Source of the DNA: Hofstenia miamia | Taxonomy: Eukaryota > Xenacoelomorpha > Acoela | Direction of reading: 5' to 3' | NCBI GenBank assembly: GCA_004352715.1 | Contig: SCFE01000089.1 | Location: forward strand, 167,707-231,706 | Length of the DNA: 64,000 bases | Shown: positions 62,401 to 64,000 of the stretch, one piece after another | Layout: every line of letters starts with the position of its first letter | How positions within the stretch are numbered: position 1 is the first letter of the stretch | Made by a program: the position numbers and the translations under genes | The notes under the pieces: generated by a model | What the model saw: only the letters and a program-made list of their open reading frames with translations | Told to the model about the DNA's origin: nothing | Databases searched by the model: none

Positions 62401-64000
62401 CAACACAGGTTATATAAACGAATGATTGTAAAGAGCAAGCTCTGAGCAATCACACTTTGAACTTTGAAAACGAAGGTACTTTGCAAAACCGGTACTTTTA
62501 CAGACGTTCAGTGTGAATTACAGAGCTATTACTCGAAAAACGCACTGAGAAATCACTGTTTCTATTAAATAATAGTGTGTTGGATTTTCAAAGATATTGA
62601 AGATATATTTTCAACAGTACAGCTTTCCCTAAATTTAACAATGCATAATTCCATAATATTGTCAACCATTTGAAAAATCTGTTCTTTGCTTTTTCCCAAA
62701 GCAATCAATTTTTAGTAAATAGATATCCCAAATCACTGCTCAATTGCAGATATTAAGAAAAGGGATTTGTGTTCTTTTATATTTATAAAATATTTCTAGA
62801 ATTCTTGCATTTTTTCCAATTGACAAAAATGTTTCAAAATGCGTATTTAATAGTTTTTGTAAAGAAAATTAATGTGGTGTCTGCTGTAGAATTTTGAAGT
62901 ATATATAGTATTTACTTAATCTACTGAATTGACAAGAGTGGTGAATGTAATATATAATAGAGCCTAATACTCCAAAGGGGAAAGCATCATGCAAACTGTT
63001 CTAATGAAATTTATGCCATTATGTATACTGAGTGGAAGACAAAATTGTTCTGGCCCATGTGTAATTAACCCAATGAAGGTGACTCACATGACCATTGTAG
63101 TACTTATATATTATGATGGTTGGTGCATGCATTATTTTTATATTAGTAAAGCCTGTTTGGGGTCAGAAATGACCCCAACATTCTTTCTATTTTTAATCCC
63201 TTAATTATTTACATTCGTGTGCATTCCTAAGGTGTAAACAGGCTACGACAAATTATTGGCCAGGCTAGGTCGCAAATTAAACGATATCTAATGGGTTGCA
63301 CTGAACTGAGCCCGACTAGGTCACATTATTCATAGTCACTTAATAATCCATGAAAAATTCTTTTCAGCTTACATATGAAATTTGCTTTGTTTATTAATGT
63401 TCAAAGTACAGGCTCTATTCAATATTATGAATGATTTTTAGGTATTTTCTTTGTTTAAATTGTAATATCACAAACTGATTTTACAAGCACACCGTATATA
63501 CAAGAAAATAAATTTCACAAAGATTTTGAATGATACTGAATCCAAAGTACATCTACTTGGGAACGATCTTTACATACATGCGATTGACATTTTGAGCATT
63601 GTAATTTAATTTTTAAAACCTGTTTCCTATGACAATACGCATATCGCTTTTTCAAAGTCTGCATGAGTGGGAAAGATGAAAAAACAATTTCATTTTCTTA
63701 AATAATTGTGTTTCCCATTATTGGTAAGCAAAGATTTGTTTTTCTAGAAAACATCTGTTTTGACTAATCTTCAATTGAAGCTTTCATTAACTGTAGAAGA
63801 GCCACTTGTTCAAAAAATGAAGATCTTTTGATTTTTTCGTGTTTTTTAGTGTTTGAAACATAATATATAATGAAAAAATGCTAGCACGTGGTCAAGATTA
63901 TGGACTCCACTTTAATAGGAATTGTAGTCTTTGAAAGATTTAGGGCTTTGCATTCGCTTGAGAAAGAGTGGCTGTATGCTTGGATGTAGCAAGAATAACA
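62401..64000. other. Non-coding AT-rich DNA
   Basis: Apart from the hairpin at 63160 nothing is recognised. Confidence 0.45.
63160..63181. repeat. Perfect hairpin TTGGGGTCA/TGACCCCAA
   Basis: A 9-bp stem with a GAAA loop. Similar GGGGTCA palindromes occur near the ends of piggyBac-type MITEs, and a degenerate TTAG lies about 20 bases upstream, so it may be one end of such an element. No partner end is visible within the window. Confidence 0.45.

Noticed and set aside
1-64000. CRISPR array, bacterial operon, tRNA or rRNA genes.
   Set aside because: No regularly spaced repeats, ribosome-binding sites, cloverleaf-like or rRNA-like sequence was seen on reading either strand.

Overview
This is an AT-rich stretch of animal nuclear DNA, roughly two thirds or more A/T by eye. 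It has long non-coding spans, many (TA)n microsatellites, and transposons from at least five eukaryotic classes. No bacterial or viral gene organisation is seen, and no rRNA, tRNA or CRISPR array was recognised. The only convincing host gene signal is one exon of a small-conductance calcium-activated potassium channel (SK/KCNN) on the minus strand, 31546-31908. That channel family, spliceosomal exon edges, and the mix of R4/Dong-like, CR1/L2-like, hAT, piggyBac, PIF/Harbinger and mariner relics point to an invertebrate metazoan. A cnidarian-like genome would fit the AT content and repeat mix, but the species cannot be fixed from this sequence.

Layout. 1-19900: non-coding AT-rich DNA with (TA)n tracts, a 913-bp PIF/Harbinger-type element at 5713-6625 with a TTA target duplication, a CpG-rich patch near 10425-10760, and a possible hAT-like element at 16736-17097. 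19944-22935: a decayed CR1/L2/jockey-like LINE ends in (TTA)n. Tail to tail with it, on the minus strand, lies the 3' end of an RLE-type non-LTR element that looks like the R4/Dong group. Its other end is in a 1000-N gap followed by more (TTA)n, as expected for insertion into a TAA-repeat target. 24590-26716: another LINE 3' fragment, a terminal-repeat element, and a 651-bp hAT derivative with a perfect 8-bp target duplication and a remnant of the transposase C-terminus. 30100-32600: the SK exon and two unmerged contig overlaps. 37583-39201: nested hAT-like elements. 43728-45382: a 206-bp direct repeat at both ends of one contig, then a 162-bp hAT MITE. 48975-49605: a piggyBac-type MITE inside a member of a dispersed repeat family. 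50988-51349 and 61300-62400: two remnants of one retroelement family. 56880-57330: mariner-like relic. 59177-59462: reverse transcriptase relic. 60356-60960: hAT transposase relic of the CGGBP1-related type.

Assembly. There are gaps of 1000, 21, 7, 165, 1000 and 21 N plus single Ns. Several gaps are flanked by near-identical sequence, best explained as contig ends that overlap but were not merged. One such overlap duplicates most of the SK exon.

The genes do not form a pathway. The window reads as intronic and intergenic DNA of a host channel gene colonised by mobile elements. I found no evidence for a new multi-gene system. The most informative structures are the nested insertions, especially the R4/Dong-like element in a LINE's (TTA)n tail and the piggyBac in the dispersed repeat.
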